From Bimuria novae-zelandiae CBS 107.79 (lineage: Eukaryota; Ascomycota; Dothideomycetes; Pleosporales; Didymosphaeriaceae): a stretch of DNA of 64,000 bases. The position numbers were made by a program, and so were the translations under genes. The stretch is from contig ML976709.1 of NCBI GenBank assembly GCA_010015655.1, positions 150,726 to 214,725 of the forward strand, given 5' to 3'. This document shows positions 10,290 through 21,559 of this stretch, piece after piece (the first letter of the stretch is position 1; every line of letters starts with the position of its first letter). Under the pieces are notes generated by a model, which had not been told where the DNA came from, searched no databases, and worked only from the letters and a program-made list of their open reading frames with translations.

Positions 10290-13200
10290 ATAGTACTAAA
10301 GTAAAAATGATACTCTTATTTACCTATAAACCTAATAGTAGAGTAGAACGCGCTAGGTAGAAAGTAATTATCTAAGTTTTAAAAATAAAACATAGTATAA
10401 ACCTACCTAATAAGCTATAACGTAAAGTTATAAAAATAGTTACTTACCTTACTAATATAAGCCTTACTTATTTATAAAAAATATATTTACTAAATAAAGC
10501 GCTAGGTCTTTAGTTCACTTAATATTTTAAGTAGTATTAGCGTAAGCTTGTAAGAAGTACTTTAGCTATCGCGTATACTCCTTAAATAAGGACTAAGTAG
10601 CTAGTTATTATAGGCATGACTTTAAAATAAAGGTAAAGAACTATATTAAATATTTAGTAGGCTATAAAGCTTCTAATATTTATAAAATATAGGTACCAGT
10701 GTATAACTAGGTTATCACCAAGCGTAATATTATATTTAATAAAAGTTATTTTTATTAAGTAGAGGAAGGTTTAGTAAGTGTATAAAAAAAATTAAAGTAA
10801 TAAAGCTTACTAATATTCTATATAAAGGCAAGCTAATTGTCCTTAAAATGGTTTTTAAAATATTTTTTAAGCACTTTAGCACGTAATTTAAAAAGTAAGT
10901 AAAATATAAAATTTAGGAACGCCCTTTAAGAACTAGCTTAAAAGTGTAGCTAATTAAAAAAGTAGGTTTTAGGATAGCTTACTAAAGTAAAGTTTAACTA
11001 ATTAAGTAGATAGCGCATAAGCTACTAGCTAGACTAGTAAATAATTACAAATCTATACGTAGCACCTTAATTACCTAGACCTTATAATACTAGAATATAC
11101 GTCCGCTCCTATATATTAGCGAGATAATAATTATACTAGGAGCCTATAAAAAGTGCACTCTACTAGCAAAGTAGGCCCGCTAAGATTAAGGCAAATAAGC
11201 TAATAATAAGAGCCACTAAGCTCTGTAAATGCCTCTCGTAGCGGTATATGAGACTCTATGATACTAAACGAAGTAGAACTATTACACCGTATATAAAGAT
11301 AATATAAGCACTAGAAATAGGGGCCTGCTACGTGGTTAAGCTATACATAGTATTACTAAAATCCTAATAATTATAGCACGCTAGGGGGTGATGTAGGAAC
11401 TAGTAATATATTTATAATAATTAAAAGCCTAGTAATTAAGCGCTTAAATAAGTTATAGTTTAATTTTTTACACTCCTTTCTCCCTAGTGTTACAAACGAC
11501 TAGGGAACTTATAAAGAGCTTATTATAATTAATATAGTAGTATAGGCTGCCATACTAACTAAGATAATAAAACTAAAGTTAAGGGCTTACTTTTATATAT
11601 GCGAGCTCCCTGCTTTACCTATAATATAGAAATAGCTTATCTTATATAAGCTCGGGAAGCTTTTTATTAATGCTACTTATACGGAAATTACAACGCTATT
11701 GAAAAAGGAAACCTAAAAGAAAGTTTTAAATAACTTATTAAAAGAGCGTCCGCTCCTACTAAAGTAGATTTTTACTTATAAGTTTTATAAGGATAGCTTC
11801 ATTACAAAGTGTAAAGCTTAAATAGTTATAAGAGGCAACCTATAGTAGATTAACTTAATATCTTTTATATACGCTATTACGCTCGTATTAACATTCCTTA
11901 AGGCTATAATTATAATTATAGTAGAATTTAACCTAGAAATATTATAATATAATATTATAAGAGCTTTCCTAAATACTTTAATTAGCAAAACTAATCTAGT
12001 GCTCTATAAGCTACTAGATAGCTTTAAAAAGTCTCTAATGTATATAAATCTTAAATAAGCGCTATATAAACTAAAAGACTTGCTGCTACTATAGTATAAG
12101 AAGTTCTTAAGCACTTTAGTAAAAGCTAGACTTACTTCTAAACAAGAGCCCTGTTTATTCTTTAATAAATAGTAGAAAACCTTTATACTATTCTACGTAG
12201 ATAATGTCCTCCTACTCTATTATCGAGATCGTAAGAAAGAAGCTTTTAAGCTTATTAAATAGATTAAGAATAAATATAACCTTAAGAATCGTAGTCTAGT
12301 AAAGTAGGTTTTAGAAGTTTAAGTAATTAGGGATAAAGCTGCTAATAATTACTTTAGTCTATAACACGTATATTAAGAAAATTGCTAAAAAAAAAATTTA
12401 AACTAGAAAGTATAGTGCGCTTTCTAAAGATGTCGCTACTATTAGTAGAACTTATAAAGAATAAGGATAACGCTTTAAAGTAAGAAGTTAAAGTATACTA
12501 AAATCGTATAGGCTTAGCGCTTTATATAGTAATTATACTATGCCTAGACATTACTTTCGCTATTACAAAGATCTTATATTTTCTAACGAACCTAAGCAAA
12601 GCTTATTTTAAGGTAGTTAAGCGCCTAATTATCTTTCTATTTAATTTACGCTAGGAAGCGATCTATTATAGAGCTACACTAAGTCTAGAGCTTTTATTAT
12701 ATAGCAACGCGTTGTTTATAAATAATCTAGAAATTTAGTAATTATCTTATAGCTATATTATAATGCTCTTTAGGGATATAATAGTATGGAAGACCGCTTG
12801 CCAGCCTACTACAATAATATCTACTACTAAATCTAAGCTAATTACGCTCGAGTATATAGATAAAAAGCAATAGCTTTAAAATGATTTTTAGATTAGCTAT
12901 TACTAGACCTAAGCGACGTTTAGAGATCTATTATAGTAATAAGTAAATAATTATACTAGTATGTAAGAGACTAGGTGCTTAAGGAGCCAAAGGTGCTAGA
13001 AGAATACTTATAAATTTAATAAAAAGTCTAAAGTTAAGCTTTAGGCGTTAAACTTATATATCTAGGGTTTACATAACTAAGGGTCAAGGATCCGAGGCAA
13101 TAACTGGACGTAGTCCATTATATAGTAGTAGGCATAAATAAGAGGATTATAACTAGCCTTTGCTATATTAATATAAAAAATATATAACTACGCTAGGAGC

Positions 13201-13330
13201 ACGCAAAAGGCTTTTTTAAAGTAAAATATCTTAAAATAAGTAATATACCTACGGAGAGGTTAATAAAAGCTTTTTTGGAATAATAGTTTAACTATTTTAA
13301 ATAGTAGCTAAACTTTAAGAACATGGAAAA
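10290..13330 (+). pseudogene. Copia-2 fragment: integrase end, RT, RNase H
   Basis: Plus-strand translation with many stops gives the copia integrase C-terminal part (SRVERA near 10330, a decayed YLVGY...NIY block at 10650-10685). RT follows (IFTYKFYKDSFITKCKAQIV near 11770-11825, FILFYVDNVLLLYY near 12180-12225, with the second Asp of the YVDD box now Asn). RNase H runs to about 13330 (an IPTERL... tail near 13230). Gag, protease and the integrase N-terminus are missing, so this is an internally deleted or truncated copy. Confidence 0.7.
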
Positions 13331-14434
13331 GCATATTATAATTTTACTAAAAAATAGCTTAGAAGCTTGTAGTTAATGTCTAGAAGCTCGTTAAGCTAGA
13401 GAGTGTATCGCAGGAATTATCCATTATAGGTACCCTAATTAGAAGAATTAGGTGGAACGGATAAACATAATACTAAATACTTAGTATAAATACTACTTTT
13501 ATAGTAACTTTTTATATATTACTGATTAATTAATTCGATCTCTGAACTATATACTATCCAGCTCGTTTTATCCTACACACTAATAAATAGCTTAAAGCTT
13601 ATTTACTTTAAGAGAGGCGCGTTACGTAAGTAGTAATTAAAAATATATATACTAAGGAAAAAGCTTATTAGGCTATTAAGTAACACCTCTATTAATAGGC
13701 TTATAAAGCTTAATAATAACTTTAAGGACGTCTTAAAATTACTAAAAAGGGAAGTTAAAGAGTCTTAAAAGCTACTTATAATGTTATAAGGAGAAAGAAA
13801 TCTACGCTAGCATTTATACGCGTTAATATAATAGTATTTACGCTATTTACGCTATTATTATGTAATAGCTATTTAGTTAGAATACTAAGTAGATATCTAT
13901 AATCTAAGTTGCTAGTAATTAGTTACAGACCTAAAAACCCTCTTTACTAAAAAAAATCTTATAATAATAGCTTTTGTGCAGAGCTCTATAGACTTATACT
14001 GTTAACGTCGCGATAATGTTGAGGTTGCGCATTGAGTGATGTTGCGCACTGACTGCCGAGACACGGTACCGACGGCCCGAGGAACTAACGTGTGGAATCA
14101 GTAACCTGGCTACCCCACCAAGACGCGCCCAACACGTTAACTTTTTTTTATAATAATGCCACAACCATGTCCTCTATAGTCTTTAAAATAAGGCAGAATT
14201 AGTCTAGCTATTATCTTTTATGAATTAAATCTATATTTATCAATCTACTGCCTTGCTATATCTTTTAACGTGCCATAATTAACGCTACAGACGCGCCTAC
14301 ACCACGTTATACTAACACACAAGACAGGATTACTAAATTAAAAGCTACACCTTATAGAGGAGCAGGCTCTAGTAGAGTAAATTCTAGTCCTTAACTAACG
14401 TGGATTTTTGCCTTATATTATTAATATATATAAG
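13331..14434. other. AT-rich decayed repeat, unassigned
   Basis: No family recognised. It contains a CpA-rich block at about 14002-14133 bounded by TAACGT and ACGTTA, which may be a small TA-flanked insertion. The rest is RIP-like. Confidence 0.4.
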
Positions 14435-14512
14435 TATTAAGCCATTCGGAGTAGCTAGTTCTAAAGGAGGCAAGGGTTAGTTCTTGGGCAAGAGTACTAT
14501 AAGGTAGGAAAG
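14435..14512 (-). repeat. Gypsy LTR remnant (about 78 bp)
   Basis: Starts TATTAAG and carries 'gtagctagttctaaagga' and 'caagagtactataagg', matching in order the terminal about 80 bp of the Gypsy-2 LTRs (20599 and 25521). It stops where host coding similarity begins, so the insertion or a later deletion removed the 3' end of the neighbouring gene. Confidence 0.75.
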
Positions 14513-14903
14513 AGCTCGTGCTGGGTGAACCGCAGGTAGGCCCCCTCTGGGTCGGGCTCGTGGGGCGTTGTCCAGTAGTGGCTGGCGAAGAAGCAGTTGT
14601 GGCGGCTCACGAAGCCGGGAGAGGCGGGGAGAAGCACGTAATCGTTCAGCCGCGAGTGACTCCACTTGGGTATCCTGGACTGCCGGAGAAAGGCCTCGCG
14701 CCGTTGCAGGAACCAGAAGTGTAGGCCGAATCCGGATCTTTTATCAAGGAAGTCGTCGAGGACCAAGTTTGGAGGATTGCTCTAGCAAAGGTTTTGTTCG
14801 CGTTTGAGCTCAGGTGGAGAGTATCCCAGGCTTTGATGCTTCGGTCGACTAGGGAGCGTCATGTCAGTAGGGCAATTTGTTCCTGGCTCAGCGTGTTAGC
14901 CAT
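14513..14903 (-). pseudogene. Truncated host gene, fungal hypothetical family
   Basis: Reading leftward from ATG 14901-14903 gives MANTLSQEQIALLT, then a TGA, then RSLVDRSIKAWDTL in the same frame. A frameshift near 14710-14720 moves the reading to FLQRREAFLRQSRIPKWSHS and on to FVSRHNCFFASHYW. Block order resembles, from memory, a family of fungal hypothetical proteins that continue with an aromatic 'W-V-D-W-T-C' block; that part is absent here. The coding similarity ends at the LTR remnant. I read it as a gene killed by a nonsense change, a frameshift and a transposon junction. Family identity is moderate; the breaks are visible directly. Confidence 0.55.
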
Positions 14904-15537
14904 GTGGTGCAGGGTTTAGTTAATGACGACAGGCGGTGAAATCAATTTGCGAAGCGTTGACCGGGGAAAAGCGCTGCTGAAAACGATGTGCGTATGTTGT
15001 GTTGGGTGTGGCAAGGTGGGGACTTTGCGTGCGAGGCTACGTGGGAAGTATAAAAGGTTGCTTTCTGAACGTGACTGCCTACGTATGTATGTCGATCAGC
15101 GAAGGCAACTTGCGGGGTTAGAAGCGAATTGGAGAACTGTATAAGTAATGCACATGTGATTGGTGTAGATGTACAGCTTACAGCTCACCGGAACTAATCG
15201 CTTGATTCCAGGGCGCTACGCCTGCACAAGCTATTGGATCGCAGGAATCTCTTTTAACCCTCCAAAAAGTAATAAGCACCGTCTGACTACATTCATGGTG
15301 GTTAGTTAATACACTCTTTCATTTTTATACTATGTAATATTTAAATCTCCAGAGTCTTAACGCCTTTTTATTCGCCAACGTAAATAACAGGCGATTTCCG
15401 GGCACTTCTCTGTCACTCATCTATAACATCTGCTCAACTATCAAGCGTAAACAAAGCGTTCGCGATAGTTACGCAGATATTATGGAGATATATTCAGACA
15501 CTTTGTACTTGCAGTTATTTTCATAGAAATATGTGCA
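14904..15537. other. Intergenic, no gene seen
   Basis: GC-balanced unique-looking sequence with short chance ORFs only. The right end is the 3' flank of the glycosyltransferase gene. Confidence 0.5.
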
Positions 15538-16960
15538 CTATCTCCCATTTTTCTGCTTCCCCAGGAATCTCGACCTCAGGCCCTCATCCCAATCGACAAA
15601 CGCCTGGTGCTGATAATCCGGCATGCACTTCACCTTCTCTGGTGGCTTCGTCTCCCAGTCAATCCTCCCATCGTCCCCTTCGTTCACAACGTGCCTCGCT
15701 ACATACCCCTTGAGCGCTTTAATCTTCTTCGCGGCCTCATCACTATACTCTACATTCACACTCGGCACCACTGCAATCTTGCCATATCCCTTCGCCCACA
15801 AATCCTTCGCAAACAGTTTCGGCTCGCCTTGGAAGCACTCACCCGGTCCACGCGCCCTGAACCTAATGCGCCCGTCTAACAGCGGCTTCGCAGTGAACGC
15901 GGTGACGCCGTTCCAGCACGAAAATACCTGGAAGGGTTTCGCAGCAGCGAGCCGCGCGCGCGCCTTATCGTCGTTCCAGAAGAGATTCCAGGCAAAGTCC
16001 CAGCTCCCGTCGTCGGGGATCTTGAAGAATGTATCGCCCGTCATGCCGCGTGCGATCCAGACATCGTAGAATGTCGGGTTGTCGCCGACGTACGTCCAGT
16101 CCATGGCACATGTCTGGTCGGCGCCTTGCCATTTCCGCTGGTGGATGAGCTCTAATATGTCTTCCATGCAGAGCGCGATGTCGTTGAGGAAGATGACGGT
16201 GGTGTCTGGGTCGTAGTGCGCTGGGTGTGCGAGGAGATCCTGCAAGGCGAGGTTCCGCAGGTCTGCGAGGGTTTCGATGCGGTTTGTTCCCGGGGCTGTG
16301 GGATTGATGTCGCTTGTTTGAAAAAAATACTTCACACGGAGGGCTTGCAAGCTGGAACGAAGCTCGTCAAGGACTTCGAACGTGCCGTCATCGGATCGGC
16401 CTTCTACGGTGGAAAGCACACAGTTCTCTGGACCGAGGAACTTGATTGCTTCTACGATTGAACCGAGCAACCGTGGGAGTAGGTGGATACATTGATGTAG
16501 ATCGAGCGCGAAGAAAAACCTGGGATGCTGCGAGGCTTCAGATTGATCCGGTGGGTCTTTTAGGTAATCATAACGGTCAAGGTCCGGCTGTGGACACTCC
16601 AGACGAGGAAATGTTGAGTCTGACGCATTTAAAATGGCGTGAATATATTCTGGTGCTTGCGCGAGCAGATTGTCATTTGCTTTCCTTGGCAGACCAGTTG
16701 GAGCTGTGGTGGGCGAGGTGGCAATATGCACGCCGCCCGATGTCTCTAATGACTGTGAGCTCACCTTTTCATTCAATAAAATTAGAACAAAGGTAATACC
16801 GACCTGCTGAAGCATGATTAACGTTCCCAGTGCTAATGGGCTGCATCCGTAACACACGGTCGCTGTACCGCAAGATACCGAACCCAAAGATGAGAAGGAA
16901 GATGGCTGCAAGTAACGCTGTGGCTTTGAAGAGCAATCGCAAGCTTCTTAAGTTAGCCAT
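15538..16960 (-). CDS. GT69 glycosyltransferase (CAP59 / alpha-1,3-mannosyltransferase-like)
   Basis: Probably a Golgi type II membrane glycosyltransferase of family GT69, related to the cryptococcal CMT1/CAP59 mannosyltransferases. Start chosen at ATG 16958-16960 because it opens a basic N-terminus followed by a membrane anchor (LLFKATALLAAIFLLIFGFG, residues about 9-28). An intron of 58 nt (16765-16822, GTTAAT...AAAAG, with CTAAT as branch site) restores frame to the long exon 15538-16764; an alternative acceptor 12 nt downstream also keeps frame. Predicted length is 454 aa. Family blocks: VIFLNDIALCMEDILEL and CAMDW in the middle, FYDVWIARGMTGD, then FSCWNGVTAFTAKPLL and the GECFQGEPKLF region. 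Acceptor substrate unknown. It shares a 332-bp divergent upstream region with the next gene. Confidence 0.88.
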
Positions 16961-17292
16961 GGAAGAAGTGGACGACCTCCGTTGCCAGAAAATGGTTGGT
17001 TGTGTGAGGGTTCTCACAAAGAAACACCCCTTATCTTCAAGCATAACTTCGCTAAACCCGAAAGATAAGCGAGCGCTTAGAGTACGTATCAAGTAGCGTA
17101 GTTTGCCAAAAGTGCACGAGTGCTACAAGATGAACGGGATTGTTGTTTCAGCACCTGTGAGACTGCGGCGCAGTTAGGGGAACCACCTGACAACACATAT
17201 TCAACCGCACAAATCAGGTATCAGGTTTTCCACCCTGCCGAGTGAACTTCGCACACCATCACTTATTCTCACGCTCGTTCATACCTAGTGAG
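16961..17292. promoter_or_regulatory. Shared divergent upstream region (332 bp)
   Basis: Separates the start codons of the minus-strand GT69 gene and the plus-strand surface-protein gene. No TATA or known operator is clear. Divergent promoter function is inferred from geometry alone. Confidence 0.4.
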
Positions 17293-18275
17293 ATGTTTCT
17301 CATTGATTGCCTTTTCATCTTGAGCATAGCGACAGCTTCGTATGCGACAACTTCGCATGCGATAATTTGTGGATACCGGGACGGCGACCCCCAGAGTCCC
17401 CGAACAGCACAGCCTGGCTACGAATGCCGCGTGGACACCGCAAATGGTTTATGGGGATTCTGTGCAGCAACCGTGATATCAGCGAGGGATTGCGGTCTAG
17501 CTGGAGTATGCGTGGACAGTCGTTCTTGCACTGAGGGTTGTGGCCGCCTGTTTGATCGAGCGGATATCACCACTTTCTCATGGTCAGTCATTCCATAGCG
17601 TGTCAGACGACGGAAGTGTTTCTAGAGCTAAGAATGGTTAGCGAACGCTCACAGTTCTGTTCCACCGTGCTATTAATCAATGGCCCCGATCAGTCTTTCG
17701 AGTACATTGCTTGTGGAGCAGAAGGTCGGACCGATAGGCTTTTCCCAGTTCCAAACACTGCAGAAGCAACAGCAACATCATCGAGATCCACCTCTGTACC
17801 CAGCAACTCTCTGACCAACTCAGCCTCGCAACCGACGGCCACAGTCGTACAAACAACTTCCGTACCTATATCCACCTCCAGCTCTGTTACGATTTCCTCA
17901 TCCGTATCTTCGGCATCAGGCTCGATCCCTACTTCTTCTAAGCAAGAACCAATGAACCTTGGAGCTATAGTGGGAGGAGCCATTGGGGCCCTCACCGTGA
18001 TCTGCTTGACCATTCTGGGAATCGTACTCATACGACGCAAGCATGGAGTTAAGGGACAAGCGATGTCGCCTCCAGACCATACTCATCACGGCCGGAACGA
18101 ATTCGTAGACGACGCCACGCTGCATGCGCACAACTCGGGAGACGCCCAGAAGAACTATCACTGGGATAGCAGTCATGGTCTGGTCGAAATGTACAGCGGA
18201 CATCACGTCAATATGGAACCCGTTGAGCTCTCGGGACAGGTGCAATGTACGGGCACTCCAAAGGAAACCACCTGA
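17293..18275 (+). CDS. Cys-rich, Ser/Thr-rich single-pass surface protein
   Basis: Start ATG 17293 gives a signal peptide (MFLIDCLFILSIATASYA). The intron 17583-17641 (GTCAGT...GTTAG, 59 nt, with a CTAAG branch-like site) joins two frames; the spliced product is 307 aa. The ectodomain has about twelve cysteines in roughly 110 residues, followed by a Ser/Thr-rich stalk with many TSS/STS words and likely O-mannosylation. One membrane helix follows (LGAIVGGAIGALTVICLTIL) with RRK on the cytosolic side and a hydrophilic His-rich tail of about 75 residues. This architecture is shared by fungal wall-stress sensors (WSC/Mid2-like) and by many orphan surface proteins. I do not recognise a named family. 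A role at the cell wall is inference, weakly supported by the adjacent GT69 gene. Confidence 0.78.
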
Positions 18276-19858
18276 AAATCAGAGCAGAAAAAGCTCAACC
18301 GGGTTTTGTTGAGGCTGAGCATCTGAAATTCTGGCATTAGACCAGTGCTATTCGAGATGCGATGTGCCATATTGAACAGCAGCTTGTTGACAAGCCGGCG
18401 AAGGGAATCTGATACTCACCTCCACCTTGTCACGTCCAAGGTCCGGGTAATTCATTCCAGGCTACGAGAGGCCGAATACACCAGAATGACGTTGTGTGTC
18501 GAGGATTTCCTGGTTGAGCTCCTTCGTACTCCGGCGTGTGCCCTTATATTGATCCTCGCTGTCTAAGTTATCGTCCACGGCGCGAGCGATTACATGGGGA
18601 ATCGTTAAATAGACACTCTGGCCATCCAGCGGGTTATGTAGCAGCTTCGTGCATGTCCCGGAGCAACAGGCTCAATCCTGGTGACATGGGAGGTGGAATG
18701 GGTGTTGCAGGTCGAGTTGGGGTGGAATACGAAGGGGAGAGGTCAGAATGCTCACAGCGGTCCCTGCAAATCGTCTTCCGTGTTCAATTAGCACGGACTT
18801 CTTATCCCAAAGCCCCAAGGAAAGACCTTGTGGTATATTGTATCGAAAGGCGGCCATAAAAACGATGGGTTTATCTACAGTGGGTGTAGAGAAGCGCTGG
18901 GATGGCCGCATGGAATGGCTTTCCAGTCGGACCGAGCCATCTTACGTGTGATCTGGCAGTTAAGCGTTCAGATCGCAGAGACCTGTTTTTCTACCCGCCA
19001 ACAATGAACAAATAATGCACCACGGCCGAATTGACAACGTAACCCGGTGGACGTGACCACGGTGCATCGCCCGTCCGAAATAAACCGCGTACAACAGGGG
19101 CATATGCAGTGAGCACGCCTTAGAGTGCTGTTTGTCGATCATTTCCATAATTGCGTATTGTGACTCGTAAGCACGGTGATTTGAAAGATGTGAGTCTCAA
19201 GTCTCCGTGTAATGTTACAAGGGATGTTGAGCCAGGTCCTCGGTGTGCTGAAGCTAGCTGCTACGGAGGTGTGGAGCGCGACTTGATGGGTTTCTTATTG
19301 AGCCAAGAGCAGGCTTGTCACGTTTGTATGAGCGGAGGATATCGTGTCCACCACAGGGCAGTCTGGAAGGGAGCTTGGCTAATTGTGTACCACACAGTAG
19401 CGATCTTGGCGTACTCAAAATCATGAACAGATCATTGAGAAAGCGACTCAAATAGAGTGGGGTCAGCACGGGGTGCCATCGCAATGACAGTACAGAGTGT
19501 ACATGGACTGCTTTGCTGTCCTTGCGTGGACTAGCAGATTCCTTTTTGAATGTTGCAGATCGTTGGTTGCGCGTCTGGTGTTGGGGAGTCATTTGTCGGT
19601 TGCACAATAGGCAACGTATTCTAGTAGTAGATATTAACCCTATGATCGAGATGCTAGCAGTCGGTCTCATGCCTAGTAGAGCTTCCCGATCAGCGTTGCA
19701 CTTCGTGGGTGAGCAGTCCGTGCCAAGAAGATGATGTTTCGTGCTCACGTTTCTGCCTTTGAGCTGCTCGTGCCAAGGATTCCGTGATGATGTACGAGAG
19801 TGCCAAGGGCGGTGCAGTGGAGGGTTGCAAGTCGGAGGAATTCAGAATTCATCCAGGG
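18276..19858. other. Intergenic, no gene supported
   Basis: GC-balanced sequence with overlapping short ORFs on both strands, the longest a 164-codon minus-strand frame at 19254-19748. None has a recognisable domain or a convincing intron structure. It ends at the TA target of Pogo-1. Confidence 0.5.
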
Positions 19859-19860
19859 TA

Positions 19861-19908
19861 ACGTGTCCGTGCGCGTAACGCCCGGATTCGCGTATCGAGC
19901 CACCCTTA
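19861..19908 (+). repeat. Pogo-1 left TIR (48 bp)
   Basis: Pairs with 27951-27998 at 46 of 48 positions. It carries an internal GCGTAACGCCCGGATTCGCG core and keeps its CpG sites. Confidence 0.93.
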
Positions 19909-20598
19909 GAAAAAGTTGCTTACGCAAAATAAAGCTATAAAGCTACATATAATTAATATTATTATAATTTTTTTAAAATAGCACTAAATTAATCCTTATA
20001 ATTAATTTATACTATTTGGATTTATTTAGAAGATTAATATTACGGTAGCAACATATAAATTTAGTTATGGTAGTAGATACGCCTTTTAAGGCCTTCTTAA
20101 TATTTATAGTATTAACACTACATTTCTAACGCTTTTTCTTTTATAAAATTAGCCAAGTAGCCATTTTCTTACCCTTCCAAGATAGTTAGTGAGCTTTTTT
20201 AGTAATGTAAATAGACTTTTAGGCAGTACGCTAAGCTACTTTTTTAATTCTTTTTCTTTCTTTTACCTTGTAACTACTTTTCGCGTAATATTCTTTTCCT
20301 GCTAAATTTTCTCCTTATATAGCTTAGCTTCCTTCTTTAGCTCTACTATTTTTACTTTTTAAAGCTACTATAACTTAACCTTTTACATTTTAATAAATTA
20401 ACAAATACGTGCCTTCCTTGCCTTTTTTGATAACAAAAAAACTATCCTATTATAACACTCTTACCGTTATTAAAAATTTAGAGTCTTATCTTTTTTTAAC
20501 GCTTTTTCTTAATAAATAGTGCCTGCTTAATTTGGTCTATCTTATGTTTCAGTAGCGTATTTTAGATAAATAAGTAATAAAGTAATCAATAAAGCTTT
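19909..20598 (-). pseudogene. Pogo-1 transposase, C-terminal part (decayed)
   Basis: The minus strand shows a Lys-rich, stop-broken stretch where the basic C-terminal tail of a Fot1-type transposase would lie (for example 20130-20300). Identification rests mainly on position inside the TIRs and continuity with 26209-27950. It is interrupted at 20598 by Gypsy-2. Confidence 0.5.
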
Positions 20599-21035
20599 TA
20601 TAAAGTCTCCAAGGGGTAGCTAGTCCTAAAGGAGTTAAGGTTAGTTTTTAGGCAGGAGTACTATAAAGTAAGGAAGCGGTATTAATAGCTCGCGCGTATT
20701 AATAAGGCGTTAGTATTAAAAGTAAAATATAGTTATAAGTAACTTAATAAGTACCTAAGTGTAATCTAAATAATAGATTAATAAATAAGGTTAAACACGA
20801 GTATAGTAGGGCTATACTTAACGTTGCTATATACATAACTAATTATATGATATCCTATAGTTCTATGCCATCCTAAGCGTGGTATATATAGGATCTTATG
20901 GTATAGTTACGTAATTTTAATATTCTATACTCTTGGCTTGTGGGATTATAGGGCGTTATATAATCCTTAGTAGAGTAGTAGCACCATTTATTTTTATAAA
21001 GTGCCTAATATTTTATTAAATGAAGGATTTTAATA
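20599..21035 (-). repeat. Gypsy-2 3' LTR (437 bp)
   Basis: Runs from TATAAAGTCTCC to GGATTTTAATA. Homologous throughout to 25521-25933 plus the terminal bases at 26192-26203. Ends are RIP-altered forms of TG...CA. Confidence 0.85.
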
Positions 21036-21149
21036 TTACCTTCCCACTTCCGTTTATATATTCTTAAGCATTAACTAATGTCCTCTTTAAAGTACTATTT
21101 GTTATTTCTTTATTAAAAATTAAATAAATGCTATTAATTAGATTATAAT

Positions 21150-21500
21150 GGTTACCTATATATTATGCCAAGAAGGGTCTGGCTTATAAGATAGCATTAT
21201 ATCAATAGTATTATAAAGTGCGAGCTAGTAGAGCCTATAGTTTTAAAAATTTCCTAAATTCACTCTAAGGTTAATTATCTAGATCAATTAGAGGAAGTAG
21301 CTACTATAACAGAAAAGGTAGCTATAGTAATACTTCATGCTACTTATCTAAAAAGAAGTTATTTATTAAAATAAAAGTAATGACTTAAAGATCGTGAAAA
21401 TAAACTATTAGCGAATTTAATATAGTTTGATAAGGAGGTTAAACGTTTAGAAAGTTTAGATGATTTTAGCTAAGATATTATATAATTAAAGAATAGGATG
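21150..21500 (+). pseudogene. Antisense coiled-coil frame of Gypsy-2 (decayed)
   Basis: Located between the 3' LTR and pol, and antisense to pol, as in Gypsy-1 and Gypsy-3. A charged helical frame (YLDQLEEVATITEKVAIVIL, then LKDRENKLLANLI and FDKEVKRLESLDDFS) reads with few stops at about 21275-21480. Just upstream, in another frame, YYAKKGLAY resembles the first half of the Gypsy-1 zinc cluster with Cys changed to Tyr. Sequence is diverged from the Gypsy-1 version, and the zinc-cluster assignment is tentative for this copy. Confidence 0.5.
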
Positions 21501-21559
21501 ACAGCAAGCGCTTTTTCTTTAAATTACACTATTTATACTCCTCTTTTTAATCCTAATAC

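Noticed and set aside
19254..19748. 164-codon minus-strand ORF
   Set aside because: No recognisable motif or intron structure; no start context or neighbour supports it.
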